This document shows positions 24,448 to 34,222 of a stretch of 64,000 nt of DNA, piece by piece. The notes under the pieces are model-generated. The model had not been told where the DNA came from. It searched no databases and saw nothing but the letters and a program-made list of their open reading frames with translations. Source of the stretch: FEB-7 sp963698265 (GTDB lineage: Bacteria; Pseudomonadota; Gammaproteobacteria; Burkholderiales; Usitatibacteraceae); assembly GCA_963698265.1 (NCBI GenBank), contig CAVOQC010000001.1, positions 682,001-746,000 of the forward strand, read 5' to 3'. Position 1 is the first letter of the stretch. The number at the start of each line of letters is the position of its first letter. A program made the position numbers and the translations under genes.

Positions 24448-27234
24448 ATGGCCACCAGGCTCTTTTCCCGCACCCCCCTCCACGAACACGCAGAGGCCGA
24501 CCAGCGCGTCCTGGGCGTGGCGCAGCTCGCGCCGGATTCCGCCGAGCTTGCCGCCCTCGTCGCCGCCGATCCCGCGCCGGAAGTGCGCGCAGCGGCCGCC
24601 GCGCGCTGTGCGGCTCCGGCCGCCCTCGCCGCCGCCGTGGGCCAGGAGGCCGATTCCACGGTTCGTGGGGCGATCGTCGCCGCCCTCGGAAAGGCGCTCG
24701 CGGAAACCGCCGACGGAGCTGCGGCCCGGGCGATTCTCGAAGGCACGGACTGTCCCGACGCGGTGCGCGCCCACGTGGCCCGGCACGCGAAGGATGCGGA
24801 GCGGCGCCTCGCGGCCATCGCGGGCCTGCGCGACGAACCGCTGCTGGTGGAGCTGGCGCTCGGAGCCGGGCACGCGGAGACGCGGCTCGCGGCCGCCGAG
24901 TGCGTCCACACCCCCGAAGGCCTCGCGGCACTCGTCGACGCCGCCCGCAGCAAGGACCGCGGCGTGATGCGTCTCGCCAAGCACCGCCTCGGGGCGATGA
25001 AGGACCGCGCGGGCCAGGACACCGAGGCCGACGCGATCCTGGGCCAGCTCGAGGCGCTTGCCGGCACGCCCGGCCCGATCCTCACCGCGGTGGTGGATCT
25101 CAACCGCCGCTGGCAGGCGCTGGACATGCGCGCGGACGCCGCGCGGCTCGAGCGCTGCGACGCGGCGCGGCGCGCGCTGCAGGCGCGATTCGACCGCGAG
25201 CAGGCCGAGCAGGCCGGGCGCGCGAAGTTCGATCGCCGCGTGAACGACTGGATCGGCGCGCTGGCCGCGCCCGACGGGCCGGAAGCCATCAAGGGCCTGC
25301 GCGGCGACCTCGCGGCGCTTCGCGCGGAAGCGCAGGGGCTCGGCGATGCGCCAGCCGCCGCACGACTCGACGAGGCGCAGGCCCGGCTCGACGGCTGGGG
25401 GCAGGAGCTGCAGGCCGTCGCCGGCGCCGAAGCGCTCGTCGTGGAAGCCGAGCGGCTCGCCGAGGACACCGCCGTGGACAACGCCCAGCTTCCGGAGCGC
25501 TGGCAGGCGCTCGACCGCGCGATCCGCACGCCGTCGCTCTCGCGCCGCTTCGAGGCGGCACTCGTGATCGTGGAGCAGCGCCGGCTCGCGCAGGCGCAGG
25601 CCGCGCGCGAGGAATCCGGTGTGGCGCGAAACCGCGTCCACGCCCTGCTGCACACCGCGGAGCAGGCATTGGCCGCCGGGCAGTTGCACGCCGCGCGCGC
25701 GGCGGTCGACGAGATGAAGGCGATCAAGGCCGAGGCGGGCGCGCTCCCGAAGCCGACCCAGAGCCGCATGGGCAAGGTCGGGCAGCAACTCGGTGAGCTC
25801 GAGCGTTGGGAATCCTTCGGCCAGCACAATGCCCGCGTGCAGTTGTGCGAGCGCGCGGAGGCAGTGACGGCCCAGGGGCTCGACGCCGCGCGCACGGCGG
25901 CGGAAGTGAAGAAACTGCGCGAGGAATGGAAGGCGCTCGACGCCCAGCACACCGGCGTGCCGCGCTCGCTGTGGGAGCGCTTCGACGGCGCGTGCGAGAA
26001 GGCCTACGCCCCCGCGGCCCGGCATTTCGCCGAGGCCGCCGCGCAGCGCAAGGCGGCGCGCAAGCAGCGCGAGGAGTTCATCGCAGCCGCCGCCGCGCAC
26101 GTGCCGACGCTCCTCGGCGAGACGAAGGACGCGCGCGCCATCGAGCGCTGGCTGCGCGAGACCGACAAGAACTGGCGCGAAGGGCAGCTGGGCAGCGTCG
26201 ATCCCGGCGCGTGGAAGAAGCTCGATGCGCGCCTGAAGGAGGCGGTGGCGCCGCTGCGGGCGGTGCTGTCGGAGACGCGCGAAGAGGCGAAGTCCGGCCG
26301 GCTCGCGCTGATCGCGGAGGTCGAGGCCCTCGCGCCCCGCGCCATGGACCGCGAGGCGCCCTCGCTCGTGAAGGCGATCCAGGCGCGCTGGCAGGAGCAC
26401 TCGAAGGCGCACCCGCTCGCCCAGCGCGACGAGCGCGGGCTGTGGGAGCGATTCCGCGGCGCCTGCGATGCGGTGTTCGAGGCGCGCAACGCCAAGCGCA
26501 AGGAAGAGGACGGCCGCAAGGTCGAGGGCCGGCGCTCGCTCGAGGACATCTGCACGCAGCTCGAGCAGCTTGCCCGCGCCACGGAGAAGGACGAGAAGGA
26601 AGTGCGCGCAGCCGCGCGCGAGCTGCAGGATCGCTGGCGGGCCGGCGCCCGCGGCACCGACCCCGCGCTGCGCTCCCTCGAAGGGAAGTTCCGCGGCGCG
26701 GTGAAGGCGGTCGATGCCGCGCTCGCCGCGCGCGTGCGCGTGCGCGAGGCCGCGGTCTGGAAGACCCTCGCCGAGAAGGACCGCCTGTGCGAGTCCCTCG
26801 AGGCCGCGGTGCTCGCCGATGCCGGCGCACCCGCGCCCGAGGAGATCGGGGAGCAGTGGACCGCGCTTCCGGAACTCCCCGGCGCGTGGGAGAAGCAGAT
26901 GCTCGCCCGGCGCGACGCGGCGCTTTCCGCGCTCGCCGACAGCGCGGCGGCCGGCCCTTACCGCCCTCGCATCGAGAAGGGCGCGGAGAAGCGGCGCGAG
27001 AGCCTCCTCGAGCTGGAGATGGCGCTGGGCCTCGAGAGCCCCGCCGACCTGCAGCCCAAGCGCCTCGCCCTGCAGGTGAAGCTCCTGAAGGAGCGCTTCG
27101 GCAGCGGCGCCGCCGCGGAAGGCGGAAGCCCCGGCGAGCGGCTCCTCGCGTGGTGCGCGCAGCCGGGCGTGATCGAGGGCCGCGACCGCGAGCGCGGCGA
27201 CCGGGTCCTCGGCGCCATGGGGCACTCGCGCTAG
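24448..27234 (+). CDS. DUF349 domain protein with N-terminal HEAT-like repeats
   Basis: A 928-residue, very Ala/Arg/Glu-rich helical protein. The first 180 residues or so look like HEAT-type repeats (LAALVAADPAPEVRAAAAARC and similar). The rest has repeated DUF349 modules, recognisable from the LREEWKALDA, PRSLWERFDGACEKAY and IQARWQEH type segments, roughly every 80-100 residues. The molecular function of the family is not established. Its antisense strand carries a 988-codon open frame caused by base composition. The next gene starts four bases after this stop, so they are probably cotranscribed. Confidence 0.85.
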   Translation: MATRLFSRTPLHEHAEADQRVLGVAQLAPDSAELAALVAADPAPEVRAAAAARCAAPAALAAAVGQEADSTVRGAIVAALGKALAETADGAAARAILEGTDCPDAVRAHVARHAKDAERRLAAIAGLRDEPLLVELALGAGHAETRLAAAECVHTPEGLAALVDAARSKDRGVMRLAKHRLGAMKDRAGQDTEADAILGQLEALAGTPGPILTAVVDLNRRWQALDMRADAARLERCDAARRALQARFDREQAEQAGRAKFDRRVNDWIGALAAPDGPEAIKGLRGDLAALRAEAQGLGDAPAAARLDEAQARLDGWGQELQAVAGAEALVVEAERLAEDTAVDNAQLPERWQALDRAIRTPSLSRRFEAALVIVEQRRLAQAQAAREESGVARNRVHALLHTAEQALAAGQLHAARAAVDEMKAIKAEAGALPKPTQSRMGKVGQQLGELERWESFGQHNARVQLCERAEAVTAQGLDAARTAAEVKKLREEWKALDAQHTGVPRSLWERFDGACEKAYAPAARHFAEAAAQRKAARKQREEFIAAAAAHVPTLLGETKDARAIERWLRETDKNWREGQLGSVDPGAWKKLDARLKEAVAPLRAVLSETREEAKSGRLALIAEVEALAPRAMDREAPSLVKAIQARWQEHSKAHPLAQRDERGLWERFRGACDAVFEARNAKRKEEDGRKVEGRRSLEDICTQLEQLARATEKDEKEVRAAARELQDRWRAGARGTDPALRSLEGKFRGAVKAVDAALAARVRVREAAVWKTLAEKDRLCESLEAAVLADAGAPAPEEIGEQWTALPELPGAWEKQMLARRDAALSALADSAAAGPYRPRIEKGAEKRRESLLELEMALGLESPADLQPKRLALQVKLLKERFGSGAAAEGGSPGERLLAWCAQPGVIEGRDRERGDRVLGAMGHSR

Positions 27235-27238
27235 GTCC

Positions 27239-28105
27239 ATGCTGGAGCTGGCGAACCCCTTCGCCCGCGAAGGCGGCGTGATCCGGCTGCTCGAGCCGAG
27301 GAACTGCAACCGCGAAGCACTTGTCGATCGCGTCCTTTCGGGCACCTATGCGAGGCCCTTCGTGATCGAGGACGAAGGAAAGCGCTCGCTCTACTTCACG
27401 CGCGCCTTCATCCAGAGCGAGATGCGCATGGCAGACCCCTTCGCGCTCGAGTTCGCCTACACGCGCAAGATGATGGGGTTCCTGTTCTTCCTCGAGGCTC
27501 CTCGCGAGATCCTCCTGCTGGGCCTGGGGGGCGGATCGCTCGTGCGCTACTGCCGGCGCCACCTGCCCGGCGCACGGATCACCGCGGTCGAGATCGACCC
27601 CGACGTGATCGCCTTCCGCGAGCAGTTCCTCCTGCCGCCGGACGACGCGAACTTCCGCGTGGTGCGCGCCGACGCGGCCGGCCACCTGGCGCAGTGCGAC
27701 ACGCAGCCCGAGGTCGTCCTGATCGACGCCTTCGACCGCGACGGCGTCGCGCCGTCGCTTTGCACGCGCGAATTCTACGAAAGCGTGCACGAGGCCATGG
27801 CCGCGGGCGGCGTGATGGTGGCCAATCTCGTGGGCCCGAAGGCCGAGCGCCTCGCGCACCTCGCGATGATCCGCGAGGTGTTCGACGCCAACGTGATCCT
27901 CCTGCCCATCGCCGACGACGGCAACTACGTCGCCTTCGCCTTTCGCGACCCGGCCTTCGAGCCGCGCTGGCGCTGGATGGCCACCCAGGCGAAGTCCATG
28001 CGCGCGCGCTACGGGCTCGACTTCCCGGCCTTCGCGGGCAAGCTCGAGCGCAGCCGCAAGCTGGGCTACGCGCGCCGGGCGACCGCCGGGGCGCGCCTGC
28101 GCTGA
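27239..28105 (+). CDS. Spermidine-synthase-fold (class I SAM-binding) protein
   Basis: A 288-residue protein with the polyamine synthase/methyltransferase fold. The SAM-type glycine loop LLLGLGGGSLVRYCRRHLP is followed by the acidic TAVEIDPDVI strand and the VVLIDAFDRDG motif that corresponds to the spermidine synthase active-site region. The N-terminal beta domain is short. It may be a spermidine-synthase-like protein of unknown substrate; true SpeE activity is uncertain because the canonical gatekeeper motif is not clear. It starts four bases after the DUF349 gene. Confidence 0.8.
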   Translation: MLELANPFAREGGVIRLLEPRNCNREALVDRVLSGTYARPFVIEDEGKRSLYFTRAFIQSEMRMADPFALEFAYTRKMMGFLFFLEAPREILLLGLGGGSLVRYCRRHLPGARITAVEIDPDVIAFREQFLLPPDDANFRVVRADAAGHLAQCDTQPEVVLIDAFDRDGVAPSLCTREFYESVHEAMAAGGVMVANLVGPKAERLAHLAMIREVFDANVILLPIADDGNYVAFAFRDPAFEPRWRWMATQAKSMRARYGLDFPAFAGKLERSRKLGYARRATAGARLR

Positions 28106-28133
28106 GCCGGGACCCGGGGCGGCGAAGCGGGCG

Positions 28134-28874
28134 CTACTTCGGGCCGAAGGTGCTCGCCACGCCCACGAGCAGCAGCGTGTCCGACGATTTGAGCCCCGGC
28201 TGCGGGTTGCTCACGTAGCGGTTGGAGAGCGTCACGTTGAAGTTCCAGCCCGCCGCGATGGCGGTGGCGAGCGTGGCGTCGAAGTTCGCGCGGTACTCGC
28301 CGGAGTCCTTCAGGTTGGGAAAGACCGAGAGCTTCTGCTTGAACGTCGTGCGCTCGAAGAGCTTGTGGGACGACTCCTCCCCCAGCACCAGCTCGGTGAA
28401 GTTGCGCGAGGACGCGGTGTATTCCTCCCGCGTCACGCCGAGGCCGCCGAAGACGTCGAACGTCGTGTCCTCGGTGGCGACGAGGTGGTAGCCCGCGCCG
28501 GCTCCCAGGCTCGTGCGCAGGTCCAGGAGCTGCAGCTTGTCCTTCTCCACGTTCGCGGAGCCGAAGCCGAAGACACGCTCCCCGAGGTTGCGGTCGTAGC
28601 GGCCGCCGAGCTTGTAGAGCTCCGCCGTCTTCGTGGTCACGCCCTCGGTCTTCGACTGGCTGCGCAGCGCCGTCGCGCCGAGGGAGAACTTGTCCGTGGC
28701 GGTGGCGCGCACGGCATCGGCGGCCAGGTTGAGGGCGTTGGCGTCGGTGTTGCCCGTGGAGTAGCTCAGGCTGAGCGAGAGCGTGCCGCGCCATTCGCCG
28801 TCGGTCTTGTCCTTCGCGAGCGCGGGCGTTGCGAGGGCGGCGGCGATGGCCGCCGCGAGTGCGATCCGGTTCAT
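28134..28874 (-). CDS. DUF481 (YdiY-like) outer-membrane beta-barrel protein
   Basis: A 246-residue exported protein: signal peptide MNRIALAAAIAAALATPALA, then a mature part rich in alternating polar/hydrophobic strands. The opening LSLSLSYSTGNTDANALNL, repeated GRYDRNLGERVFGFGSANVEKD-like strands, and the aromatic-poor C-terminus ending in a Phe-containing strand (VGVASTFGPK) fit DUF481, salt-induced outer membrane protein family. AAGGAA lies seven bases ahead of the ATG. The role is unknown; some relatives respond to osmotic stress. Confidence 0.85.
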   Translation of the reverse strand: MNRIALAAAIAAALATPALAKDKTDGEWRGTLSLSLSYSTGNTDANALNLAADAVRATATDKFSLGATALRSQSKTEGVTTKTAELYKLGGRYDRNLGERVFGFGSANVEKDKLQLLDLRTSLGAGAGYHLVATEDTTFDVFGGLGVTREEYTASSRNFTELVLGEESSHKLFERTTFKQKLSVFPNLKDSGEYRANFDATLATAIAAGWNFNVTLSNRYVSNPQPGLKSSDTLLLVGVASTFGPK

Positions 28875-28925
28875 GCGGGATTCCTTTCGGGGATGGGCGG
28901 AAGCGGGCGGTGCTGCGTGCCCCCT

Positions 28926-30161
28926 CTATGGATGCCCGTCCCAGTCGAAAGGTTCCGCGGCACTCGCAAGGAGGAAGGTGGCCGCGTTCCACGACTGCCC
29001 GCGCATGCCCTCGAGTGCGGCGGTCCTGCCGTGCAGCCATTCGCAGAATGCCCAGTCGCCCAGGGCGTTCGCCTGCGCGAGGCGATTCAGCGCGCGCGCG
29101 GCCGCCTGCTGCTCGCCGACCTTGCGCAGCGCCTCCACCCACAGCCCGCCCACGAAGGGCCATATGCCGCCGTTGTGGTACTGCCACGCGAAGTTCTGGC
29201 TGTGGCGCTCCATGTAGGGACGCCACAGCGGGTTCTCCTGCTCGATGGGCTCGATCGTGACGCGCACCGGGTAGGGATCGTCCACGCCCGCGGCGAGCAG
29301 CGCGCGCATCACGCCGCGCGCTTCGTCGCCCGTGGCAAGGCCGCAGAGCACCGCGAGGATGTTGCCGAACACGTCGCCCTCGTCACCGAAGGCAGTCAAG
29401 TTCACGAAGGAGAGATAGAGGCCCCGGTCGCGCGCGTGCGCCCGGGCGTGCTCGGCCAAGAGGCGGGCGCGGCGGTGTGGCTTGCCCGTCGCCTCGAAGG
29501 GACGGAAGAGCAGGCGCGCGTGTTCGCGCGTGTCGCCCGCGCGCGGCAGGCCGTAGCGGCGCTTCACGAAATACCAGAGCGCGTTCGTGTAGAGGACGAA
29601 CCCCGAGCGCGGCATGATGTCGGCCCAGTCGCTCGCCTCGTTCTGCTGCAGGAGGAAGAAGTGCTGGTGCTCCTGGGCGAGGAGCCAGCGCGTGGCGAGC
29701 GCTATCCCGGCTCCGAAGCGCGTCGCGAGCCGCGTGCCGCCTTCCTGCCGGTCGAGCGCGTCGATGGCGATCAGCCACCAGAGGGTGGCGTCGATGCAAC
29801 CCACGTACCAGAAGTCCGGCTCCTTCAGCTCGCAGTGGACGAACTTCGGGATCTGCCCGTTCGGCGCCTGGTGCGCCGCGAGCGAGACGAGCCCCGCCTC
29901 GGCGCCGGCACGCAGCGCCGCGTCGCCGCTTCCCGCCATGCCGAGGGCGCAGACGCCCGCGTCGCGGCCGAAGACGGAAAGATAATTGCGCGACGCGGCC
30001 TTCTCCCCCGGCGAGGCCGCGAGGATGCCTTCGGCCGAGAGGTTTTCGCGCAGCAGGCGCAGGGCGCGCTCCCGGCACGCGGCGAGGAGTCCTGCGTCGG
30101 GCGACGGGGTCATGGATGCGTTCGTGCCGGAGGGGGAGTGATGGGCATCGGTGATCGCCAT
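28926..30161 (-). CDS. (alpha/alpha)6-barrel glycoside hydrolase, amylo-1,6-glucosidase/GH100-like
   Basis: A 411-residue cytoplasmic protein (no signal peptide). Segments SVFGRDAGVCALG, HQAPNGQIPKFV, ASDWADIMPRSGFVLYTN and WQYHNGGIWPFVGGLW are the recurring loops of bacterial glycogen-debranching-type and neutral-invertase-like (GH100) hydrolases; the acidic residues in GRD and DWAD are likely catalytic. The substrate cannot be set from sequence alone: an alpha-glucan or sucrose-type sugar are the options. The start at 30161 has GGTGAG eight bases upstream; an ATG at 30113 is the alternative. It is separated from groEL by a terminator. Confidence 0.75.
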   Translation of the reverse strand: MAITDAHHSPSGTNASMTPSPDAGLLAACRERALRLLRENLSAEGILAASPGEKAASRNYLSVFGRDAGVCALGMAGSGDAALRAGAEAGLVSLAAHQAPNGQIPKFVHCELKEPDFWYVGCIDATLWWLIAIDALDRQEGGTRLATRFGAGIALATRWLLAQEHQHFFLLQQNEASDWADIMPRSGFVLYTNALWYFVKRRYGLPRAGDTREHARLLFRPFEATGKPHRRARLLAEHARAHARDRGLYLSFVNLTAFGDEGDVFGNILAVLCGLATGDEARGVMRALLAAGVDDPYPVRVTIEPIEQENPLWRPYMERHSQNFAWQYHNGGIWPFVGGLWVEALRKVGEQQAAARALNRLAQANALGDWAFCEWLHGRTAALEGMRGQSWNAATFLLASAAEPFDWDGHP

Positions 30162-30179
30162 TTTCGCTCACCGGCAATG

Positions 30180-30205
30180 AAAAGCCCCGCCGAGGCGGGG
30201 CTTTT
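30180..30205 (-). terminator. Rho-independent terminator after groEL
   Basis: An 11-bp perfect stem (AAAAGCCCCGC / GCGGGGCTTTT) with a four-base loop, 27 bases downstream of the groEL stop; the U-run is supplied by the stem's final TTTT on the minus strand. Confidence 0.8.
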
Positions 30206-30231
30206 CTTCACTGCCGGCGGGGACCGGACGC

Positions 30232-31887
<1,656 letters not shown>

Positions 31888-31918
31888 GGAGGTTCCTCTA
31901 CGAATATGTTGGGGGTGA

Positions 31919-32212
31919 CTATTTGCTGGCCACGACGGCCATGATGTCTTCCTCGCGCATCACGAGCAGCTCCTCGCCGTCGACCTTGACGGTGGTGCCC
32001 GAGTACTTGCCGAAGAGAATCTTGTCGCCGACCTTCACGTCGACGGGGAAGAGCTTGCCTTCCTCGTTCTTCTTGCCGGGCCCGATGGCGAGCACTTCGC
32101 CCTGGTCGGGCTTCTCGGCGACGGTGTCGGGGATGACGATGCCGGAGGCGGTCTTCCGCTCTTCTTCCAGGCGCTTGACGATGACGCGGTCATGCAGGGG
32201 ACGCAGTTTCAT
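31919..32212 (-). CDS. groES: Co-chaperonin GroES (10 kDa)
   Basis: A 97-residue heptameric lid of GroEL. It begins MKLRPLHDRVIVKRLEEE; the mobile loop (ERKTASGIVIPDTVAEKP) and the roof segment are intact. The start at 32212 is supported by GAGGAG/GGAG upstream; the frame is open further up to 32296 but that stretch spans the CIRCE element and cannot be coding. First gene of the heat-shock operon. Confidence 0.99.
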   Translation of the reverse strand: MKLRPLHDRVIVKRLEEERKTASGIVIPDTVAEKPDQGEVLAIGPGKKNEEGKLFPVDVKVGDKILFGKYSGTTVKVDGEELLVMREEDIMAVVASK

Positions 32213-32289
32213 TTCTCCACTCCTCGGTTGGTCTGTTGGGGTCGGACTGGCCTTCAGGGATGGGGGCCCTGAGGCATATAAGGCGGGGT

Positions 32290-32316
32290 TTGGCACTCAC
32301 CCGCAGCGAGTGCTAA
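32290..32316. promoter_or_regulatory. CIRCE element (HrcA operator)
   Basis: TTGGCACTC-N9-GAGTGCTAA: the 9-9-9 inverted repeat bound by the HrcA repressor, with a single change from the consensus (G for A at position 3 of the left arm). It lies between the promoter and groES, 78 bases before the start codon. Confidence 0.95.
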
Positions 32317-32344
32317 TAATAGTGGCGAGACCCGCCAAGTTCAA
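32316..32344 (-). promoter_or_regulatory. Sigma-70 promoter of groESL
   Basis: On the minus strand, TTGAAC (32339-32344) and TATTAT (32316-32321) are separated by exactly 17 bases. The -10 hexamer abuts the CIRCE element, so HrcA would block open-complex formation or early elongation. No sigma-32 type promoter was recognised. Confidence 0.8.
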
Positions 32345-32503
32345 GTGGGCCCATGGCCTGAATTCCGAGAGTGTGCGCTCACAACACCCCTGCGGGGTCG
32401 CTCCAAGGGGGAATTGCCTCCCCAACCGAGGCAGCGGCTAGATGGAGCCTGCCACCGGCTCGCGCCCGGGGGCGATCCCAACCATCCCACTCCGGAAAAC
32501 ACC

Positions 32504-33058
32504 ATGCGAAAAGCCCTCCTCGCCGCAAGCCTCCTCGCCGCCCTTCCCGCCCTCGCGACCGACCTCCTCCCCGAAGCCCGCAAGGTCGCGAGCAGCGTTC
32601 CCGGCAAGCTCCTTTCCGTCCTCTCCGTCGAAATGGACAAGGGCGGGCCCGAAGGCGCCATATCCGTCTGCCGCGACAAGGCCCCGGAACTCGCCAAGGC
32701 CGCCTCGGCGGAATCCGGCTGGGCCATCCGCCGCGTGAGCCTCAACAATCGCAATCCGAAGGCTGTCCCCGACGCCTGGGAGCGCGCGGTGCTCGAGGAC
32801 TTCGACCGCAGGGCCGCCGCCGGCGAGAACCCCAAGACCCTTGAAAAGGGCGAGGTGGTGGCCGACGGGGAGAAGAAGGCCTACCGCTACATGAAGGCCC
32901 TGCCTACCGTGGACCTTTGCCTGAATTGCCATGGAGCGAGCGCGAGTCTCACGCCCGCGGTGCGCGAAAAGCTGGCCGCGCTCTACCCGCAGGACAAGGC
33001 CGTGGGTTACTCCGCGGGCCAGATCCGCGGCGCGATGACGCTGAAGAAGCCGCTCTAG
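32504..33058 (+). CDS. DUF3365 (Tll0287-like) mono-haem protein
   Basis: A 184-residue exported protein. Signal peptide MRKALLAASLLAALPALA, then a DUF3365-type domain with ISVCRDKAPELA, WAIRRVSLNNRNP and a single c-type haem motif CLNCHG near residue 146. Such proteins are small periplasmic haem sensors or electron carriers; the precise role is not established. It is divergent from groES and upstream of glk on the same strand, 59 bases away, but probably not functionally linked to it. Confidence 0.82.
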   Translation: MRKALLAASLLAALPALATDLLPEARKVASSVPGKLLSVLSVEMDKGGPEGAISVCRDKAPELAKAASAESGWAIRRVSLNNRNPKAVPDAWERAVLEDFDRRAAAGENPKTLEKGEVVADGEKKAYRYMKALPTVDLCLNCHGASASLTPAVREKLAALYPQDKAVGYSAGQIRGAMTLKKPL

Positions 33059-33117
33059 CGCCTGCGGCACGGCGCCACCCCGGATCGGGCGCCGCGGGCG
33101 CCCTGTAGTATTGGCCC

Positions 33118-34173
33118 ATGGCAACAGGGCGCCCGAATCCGAACATGCCGACCGAATCACCGCGCAAGAATGCCGATGCAAGCGGCCTTGGCGAGGCCAG
33201 CGGTCATCCCTGGCTGGTGGCCGACGTCGGTGGCACCAACGCACGCTTCGCCTGGGTAGCGCAGCCACAGGGGCGTGCCGAGCGCATCCGCAAGCTTGCG
33301 GTCGCGCAGTACGCCTCGCCGCTGGAGGCCGCCCGCGCCTACCTCGAGGGCGTGAAGCAGGACCTGGGCGAGGCCTACCGCGCGCCCGGGCAGGCCGCCA
33401 TCGCGGTCGCCACCGCGGTGAAGGGCGACCGCGTAGAGCTCACCAACAGCCAGTGGAGCTTTTCGCGGGCCGCGCTCCAGCGCGACCTGGGGCTCGCGAA
33501 GCTCGTGGTGCTCAACGACTTCGAGGCGCTCGCGCTTTCGCTGCCGCGCCTCGAGCCCGCGCAGTATCGCCCCTGGCCGGGCGCCGCCGCGCCAGGCAAG
33601 GACGCAGCACTCGCCGTGATCGGCCCCGGCACCGGTCTGGGTGTGGCGGCCGCGGTTCCGACGAGCGCCGGCTGGACGCCGGTGCCGAGCGAGGGCGGCC
33701 ACTCGACCCTCGCACCGGGAAACGATTTCGAAAGCGCGCTCCTCGCGCGCGCCCGCGCACGCTGCGACCACGTGTCCGCCGAGCGCCTGCTCTCGGGCAT
33801 CGGGCTGCCGCTCCTGCACCGGGTCGTCGCGGAGGAACTCGGCAGTCCCGGCCCCGAACTCGCCACCGAGGACATCGTGGCGCGCGGGCTCGCGGGCGGC
33901 GACGCGGCGTGCGCGCGCACGCTCGAGGTCTTCTGCGCGATGCTCGGCAGCTTCGCCGGCAGCGTGGCGCTGACCTTCGGCGCGCGCGCGGGTGTTTTCA
34001 TCGGGGGCGGCATCGTCCCGCGCCTGGGCGATCGCTTCTTCGCGTCCGGCTTTCGCGAGCGCTTCGAGGCGAAGGGCAGGTTCAAGCCCTACCTCGAGGC
34101 CATTCCCACGGCGCTCATCACCGATACGATGGCGGCTCTCGACGGCGCCGTGGCGGCCCTCGAGCGACGCTAG
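33118..34173 (+). CDS. glk: Glucokinase
   Basis: A 351-residue ATP-dependent glucose kinase of the bacterial Glk (ROK-independent) family. Phosphate loop LVADVGGTNARFAWV, substrate motif LTNSQWSFSR and VVLNDFEALAL with the catalytic Asp, the GPGTGLGVAA loop, and the EGGH motif are all present. It makes glucose-6-phosphate for the Entner-Doudoroff genes that follow. The start at 33118 gives a roughly 30-residue N-terminal extension before the domain; an ATG nine codons downstream is possible. Confidence 0.94.
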   Translation: MATGRPNPNMPTESPRKNADASGLGEASGHPWLVADVGGTNARFAWVAQPQGRAERIRKLAVAQYASPLEAARAYLEGVKQDLGEAYRAPGQAAIAVATAVKGDRVELTNSQWSFSRAALQRDLGLAKLVVLNDFEALALSLPRLEPAQYRPWPGAAAPGKDAALAVIGPGTGLGVAAAVPTSAGWTPVPSEGGHSTLAPGNDFESALLARARARCDHVSAERLLSGIGLPLLHRVVAEELGSPGPELATEDIVARGLAGGDAACARTLEVFCAMLGSFAGSVALTFGARAGVFIGGGIVPRLGDRFFASGFRERFEAKGRFKPYLEAIPTALITDTMAALDGAVAALERR

Positions 34174-34222
34174 CAGCGGCACCCGGGCCGGTCCGCCCGG
34201 CGGCAATCAAGGAGAAACGCAC

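Noticed and set aside
24379..27345. A 988-codon open frame on the minus strand opposite the DUF349 gene
   Set aside because: GC-rich codon bias on the plus strand leaves the complementary frame open; the sense protein has clear HEAT and DUF349 patterns and the antisense one is Arg/Leu/Ala-rich without motifs.
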